Positions 60,814 to 64,000 of a stretch of DNA of 64,000 nucleotides are shown here, in pieces (position 1 is the stretch's first letter; each line of letters starts with the position of its first letter). Both the position numbers and the translations under genes were made by a program. Where the stretch lies: assembly GCF_900142925.1 (NCBI RefSeq), contig NZ_FRCN01000004.1:248001-312000 (forward strand), written 5' to 3'. The notes beneath the pieces were generated by a model. It was not told the DNA's origin and did not search any database. It was given only the letters and a program-made list of their open reading frames with translations. Source of the DNA: Chitinophaga sp. CF418 (GTDB lineage: Bacteria > Bacteroidota > Bacteroidia > Chitinophagales > Chitinophagaceae).

Positions 60814-61944
60814 CTACTTACTCTTACAAACCTCTGACCCCGCTAACAGAAAAGCCCCCAACCCATAATCCTCAAAATCCGGAATCTTATCGAACCCCAG
60901 CGGCTGCCCATCAGACGGCTGCTTCCCCGTACTCTGCACATACCCCAGCATCCCATTATCATGCACACAATCTTTCACCAGCGCATTCCACGCCTTCACC
61001 ACCACCGGCTGATAAACCTTCTTATCAAGATACCCCTGCCGTATCCCCCACGCCATACCATACACAAACAACGAAGTCCCCGTCAGCTCTTTACCGCCAA
61101 AATTATTCGGATCATGCAAGCTCGCATTCCAGAAACCATCCTCGCGCTGGAGTTTAACCAGCGCAGCGGACATATCCTTAAAATCCTGCAAATAGATGTT
61201 ATAATAAGGCGAAGACTTCGGCAGCCATTCCATCGTACGGACAAGCGACGCTAACACCCAGCCATTACCACGGCTCCAGTAGCAGTTTGCCCCATTAGGT
61301 TCTTTGTAAGGAGGCACGAAATCCTTATCCCGCCACCACAGATGCTCCTGTTGATTGTAAAGCCCATTAGTGCCATGCTTGAATTTTGTGAATGCATACA
61401 TCTCATACATGCGATGGAAATAAGAGGTGTCATTATACAACTTCCCCAGCCGCGCCATCACCGGCATCGCCATTTGGATGGCGTCAATCCAGTCCCAGTC
61501 GTCGATGACGTCTGTCGCCAGCATGCTGTCGATGGAGGCTTTAATATCATGAATACGCTCCGGTTGTTTATCTATGAGGTAGAGGTCGATGTACGTCTGA
61601 CCACAGGCCTGGTTATCGGCATTGCGGGTAATGATACCACCGCGCAGGCCCCAGTGGTGTTTGTCGCCCCACTGTACGGCGTAGTCGTAGTAGCTTTTCT
61701 GCGGATCGATCTGGTACAGTGCCATGAGTCCTTCGTAATAGACGGCCCGCGTCCAGATATTGGAAGGCCAGGTCTTATGGAGTACGATGTCCTTACCAGC
61801 GTCCGGCCATTTCTCCATAAAGTAACGGTTAGCGAGGGTCAGGGTTTTCAGCACTTCCTTTTTTGGCGGCAGCGACTGTGCCCTGGCAGGCAGATAACCG
61901 CCGAGACTCAGCAGGATAGTAGCGACTAAAAGATGCATCTTCAT
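60814..61944 (-). CDS. GH105 unsaturated uronyl hydrolase
   Basis: 376 aa with a signal peptide (MKMHLLVATILLSLGGYLPA). An (alpha/alpha)6 barrel of the GH88/GH105 (YteR) type. Visible blocks are SNIWTRAVYYEGLMALYQID, DDWDWIDAIQMAMPVMARLG (catalytic Asp region) and GANCYWSRGNGWVLASLVRT. It hydrolyses the unsaturated galacturonyl end of rhamnogalacturonan or similar lyase products, in the periplasm. It lies 64 nt after a six-hairpin glycosidase gene, probably one operon for pectin-like glycan. Confidence 0.9.
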   Translation of the reverse strand: MKMHLLVATILLSLGGYLPARAQSLPPKKEVLKTLTLANRYFMEKWPDAGKDIVLHKTWPSNIWTRAVYYEGLMALYQIDPQKSYYDYAVQWGDKHHWGLRGGIITRNADNQACGQTYIDLYLIDKQPERIHDIKASIDSMLATDVIDDWDWIDAIQMAMPVMARLGKLYNDTSYFHRMYEMYAFTKFKHGTNGLYNQQEHLWWRDKDFVPPYKEPNGANCYWSRGNGWVLASLVRTMEWLPKSSPYYNIYLQDFKDMSAALVKLQREDGFWNASLHDPNNFGGKELTGTSLFVYGMAWGIRQGYLDKKVYQPVVVKAWNALVKDCVHDNGMLGYVQSTGKQPSDGQPLGFDKIPDFEDYGLGAFLLAGSEVCKSK

Positions 61945-62008
61945 TATATATAGTTTTTACGTGGATGGATCATAAATCGTGGAAATACCCGCACACAATC
62001 ATCGCTTA

Positions 62009-64000
62009 TCAGGGCATGGTATGTAGCCCTTCCCACGTCACGTGCCATTTGCCATTGTCGGGAATACCCGGTAATGCCTGTGTACAACCGTCGTAACCCG
62101 CGCACATCATCGCAACAGCGGTCAGAAGACCACCATTCCCAGGCAGATAGAGCCGCAGGCGTTCGTCCTGGTAGTTATGTCCGTTGGGCAGCCAGGTGTT
62201 GGTCTTTACAGGCATGAACAAAGCATCGATCGCTTTCTCGGGCAGACCAAGACGAGTGGCAGTCATGGCGGTGAGTGGGAAATCCCAGCCCCAGGTTTCC
62301 TGCCAGTTCCAGGAAGTCCATATCTTGTTGAAAGTGCGATGCATGACAGCGGTGTCTATGTAAGGCCGCGCAGGCAACATGCCCAGTGCGCCTAATACAG
62401 CAGGATGGTCTGTCATGTATGGTGGATTGGTATATGAATCAGGAGCACTTTCTGCAGCCAGATAGAGACCATCTTTTTGCGGGAGCGGTGACAGGTTATC
62501 CAGTACGGCGTCCCAGCGGGCGTTACGGGCCAGTCCCAGGCGGGTACGCCATTCCTGGGCTGTAGTCAGTCCCCAGCGCCAGTAGGCCAGCTCAAAAGTG
62601 GCATTGAAGGTGCTTTCCGGTTTGAAGCGCTCCTGTGCTGGGATCATGCCCTTGCCCAGTATATAACGATGCGTGGCACTGTCGTAGGCCGCAAACGACG
62701 CCATGAAATCCGCGGTAGCGAATACCAGGTCTTTATACTTGTTCAATGTACCGTGGTCGTGATAATGGCGATACAGCAGCTCGGTCATATAGATGAAATG
62801 CGGCTGTTGCCATAACAGGAAAGCACCTACTGAAGAAGGACTTTCATTGCCTTCCGGGTCAGTCATTTTCTGCCAGCGAATGCCTTCGTATCCCTGGCGT
62901 TGTGCAATAGCGCGGGCTTTATTGGCGACAGTAGCATACCACTGCAGGCTTTTCTCCAGTATGTCAGGGCGATTCCATAAGGCAAAATGAACAACATGCC
63001 ACCAGTGCATTTCCAGGTGAGGCTTGCCGAACCAGCTGTTGTAGGTCAGCCCTGTTTCCTGTGGAGGCATGTTACCTGCACATTGCACCGCCATCAGGTA
63101 TTGTGAAAGTATGATCCTGCGTTCCAGCTCAAGTGCCCGTGGATCAGTACTTCCGGTGAAGTCTACAGCCGCTCCTGTTTGCCAGAACCGCAACCAGTGT
63201 TCCTCACTGAAGGTGCGTACCGTTTCAAAGGGAGGCAGGGTGCGCGTAGCATTGGGCCGCTCTTCGCTGAAGCGGAAATCAAAATCAAAACGGGCAGATG
63301 TTGTAGCCGGCGTGATAATGTGATCATGTCGCTGCTGTTGCGCCAGTGTCATGGCATCTGAGCCTCCCACCTGCAGGAAGTAACGCGTTCTGTCAAGGCT
63401 GTGTTCCATCGTGAAGGAACGCTGACCAACCTCCACAACGCGCGACACATGTTTCTCAGGGTACTGCCTGTTCACACCGGCATCTGAAAAAGTACCGGTG
63501 GGATAAGGAAAACGTATCTGCAGTTTTATCCTGCCTTCTTTCAGCAAAGGCGATTCTATCCTGACTGCTACCAGGTCTGTCTCAGGATGTACAGTGGTTA
63601 GCACCTGTACGGGATTGCCTTCCACCGTGAAGTGGCTTTTGATCACCCCCTTCCAGAGGTCCAGTTCCTGCGATACATCTTTGATGTCGGACAAGTGACA
63701 GGCAGTGCCGTTCTTCAGCAGTATCTGAAGACCGATATTCCCCAACTGTAAGCGGTGCATGTTCTGCCGGAACCAGTCTGAAGCCTGTTTATTGCGTTCG
63801 GGCGTATTCCATTGCACAGCATAGGTGATATCACGATTATTCAGGTGATATGTTTTAAGACTTTCTTCAAAGCGATAGCCTGCAGTATCGGTGAAACTAT
63901 GCCATCCCCACTCGGACTGAGTACCCAGTGGAACACCCTGGCTATAAGCTTCAGGAAAGGATTGCAGTCCAGTGATATCTACAGTAAAAGCAAACCCTCC
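62009..64000 (-). CDS. Six-hairpin glycosidase-like protein, 5' end outside window
   Basis: At least 663 codons are open to the right edge, so the N-terminus is missing. The frame extends past a GTG at 63817 without a stop (GTQSEWGWHSFTDTAGYRFE is encoded beyond it). The body has an N-terminal beta-sandwich part and a C-terminal (alpha/alpha)6 region (WFGKPHLEMHWWHVVHFALW, QETWGWDFPLTAMTATRLGL) as in GH65/GH95-like enzymes. EMHWWH and the WGWD segment are likely active-site parts. The exact family is uncertain. It is coupled to the GH105 gene downstream. Confidence 0.8.
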   Translation of the reverse strand, partial: GGFAFTVDITGLQSFPEAYSQGVPLGTQSEWGWHSFTDTAGYRFEESLKTYHLNNRDITYAVQWNTPERNKQASDWFRQNMHRLQLGNIGLQILLKNGTACHLSDIKDVSQELDLWKGVIKSHFTVEGNPVQVLTTVHPETDLVAVRIESPLLKEGRIKLQIRFPYPTGTFSDAGVNRQYPEKHVSRVVEVGQRSFTMEHSLDRTRYFLQVGGSDAMTLAQQQRHDHIITPATTSARFDFDFRFSEERPNATRTLPPFETVRTFSEEHWLRFWQTGAAVDFTGSTDPRALELERRIILSQYLMAVQCAGNMPPQETGLTYNSWFGKPHLEMHWWHVVHFALWNRPDILEKSLQWYATVANKARAIAQRQGYEGIRWQKMTDPEGNESPSSVGAFLLWQQPHFIYMTELLYRHYHDHGTLNKYKDLVFATADFMASFAAYDSATHRYILGKGMIPAQERFKPESTFNATFELAYWRWGLTTAQEWRTRLGLARNARWDAVLDNLSPLPQKDGLYLAAESAPDSYTNPPYMTDHPAVLGALGMLPARPYIDTAVMHRTFNKIWTSWNWQETWGWDFPLTAMTATRLGLPEKAIDALFMPVKTNTWLPNGHNYQDERLRLYLPGNGGLLTAVAMMCAGYDGCTQALPGIPDNGKWHVTWEGLHTMP

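Noticed and set aside
1..64000. tRNA, rRNA, CRISPR arrays, IS elements with transposase
   Set aside because: None seen by eye on either strand: no transposase or integrase motifs, no regular spacer-repeat array, no cloverleaf with a GGTTCRA arm. A tRNAscan or ISfinder run would be needed to exclude remnants.

Overview
The window is chromosomal DNA from a member of the Bacteroidota, most likely a Chitinophaga-like member of the Chitinophagaceae. The indicators are promoters of the TTTG-N19/20-TAnnTTTG type, SusC/SusD and FecR/ECF-sigma genes, a type IX secretion C-terminal sorting domain, a PorV-like protein, and the S10-spc-alpha ribosomal gene order without adk. The species assignment is inference from gene content, not a database match.

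Left third (1-22.5 kb, almost all minus strand): the complete S10-spc-alpha cluster reads leftwards from rpsJ to rplQ (30 genes including secY, map, infA and rpoA) and ends in a strong terminator at 962-991. Upstream, fusA is separated from rpsJ by a 2.4 kb accessory segment. That segment holds a small outer-membrane barrel gene and a previously unremarked-looking array of three tiny genes for hydrophobic peptides of 20-24 residues. Each peptide gene has the same architecture: a direct-repeat site, a conserved box of about 31 nt, the small ORF, and its own terminator.

22.9-28.6 kb (plus strand): a secreted-protein cassette (T9SS-sorted protein, PorV-like barrel, basic secreted protein, 1149-aa collagen-like fibre protein) lies between fusA and its usual partners rpsG and rpsL. 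The str operon is therefore split. The promoters of rpsL, fusA and rpsJ nevertheless share the same sequence, including the initially transcribed C-rich stretch.

30-40.3 kb: housekeeping and mixed genes (ilvE, rdgB, thioesterase, nitroreductase, MscS-type channel), a cluster of unusually tight palindromes at 30.4-30.75 kb, and a thioredoxin-like/ApbE/DUF4266/DUF3570 operon that looks like an envelope flavin or redox module.

40.4-41.9 kb: an AT-richer two-gene unit of unknown function behind a two-layer palindrome, probably acquired. A GIY-YIG protein gene follows.

42.4-51.7 kb (minus strand): a polysaccharide utilisation locus transcribed as ECF sigma factor, FecR anti-sigma, SusC with STN domain, SusD, SusE-like protein, GH76 mannanase. 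It is probably for alpha-mannan. Then come a small membrane-protein pair, an EamA transporter, a sialate O-acetylesterase, a glutaminase-family (DUF4965) protein, a PepSY-TM protein, a GH105 hydrolase and a six-hairpin glycosidase that runs off the right edge. Several gene-poor gaps here contain repeats or long inverted repeats.
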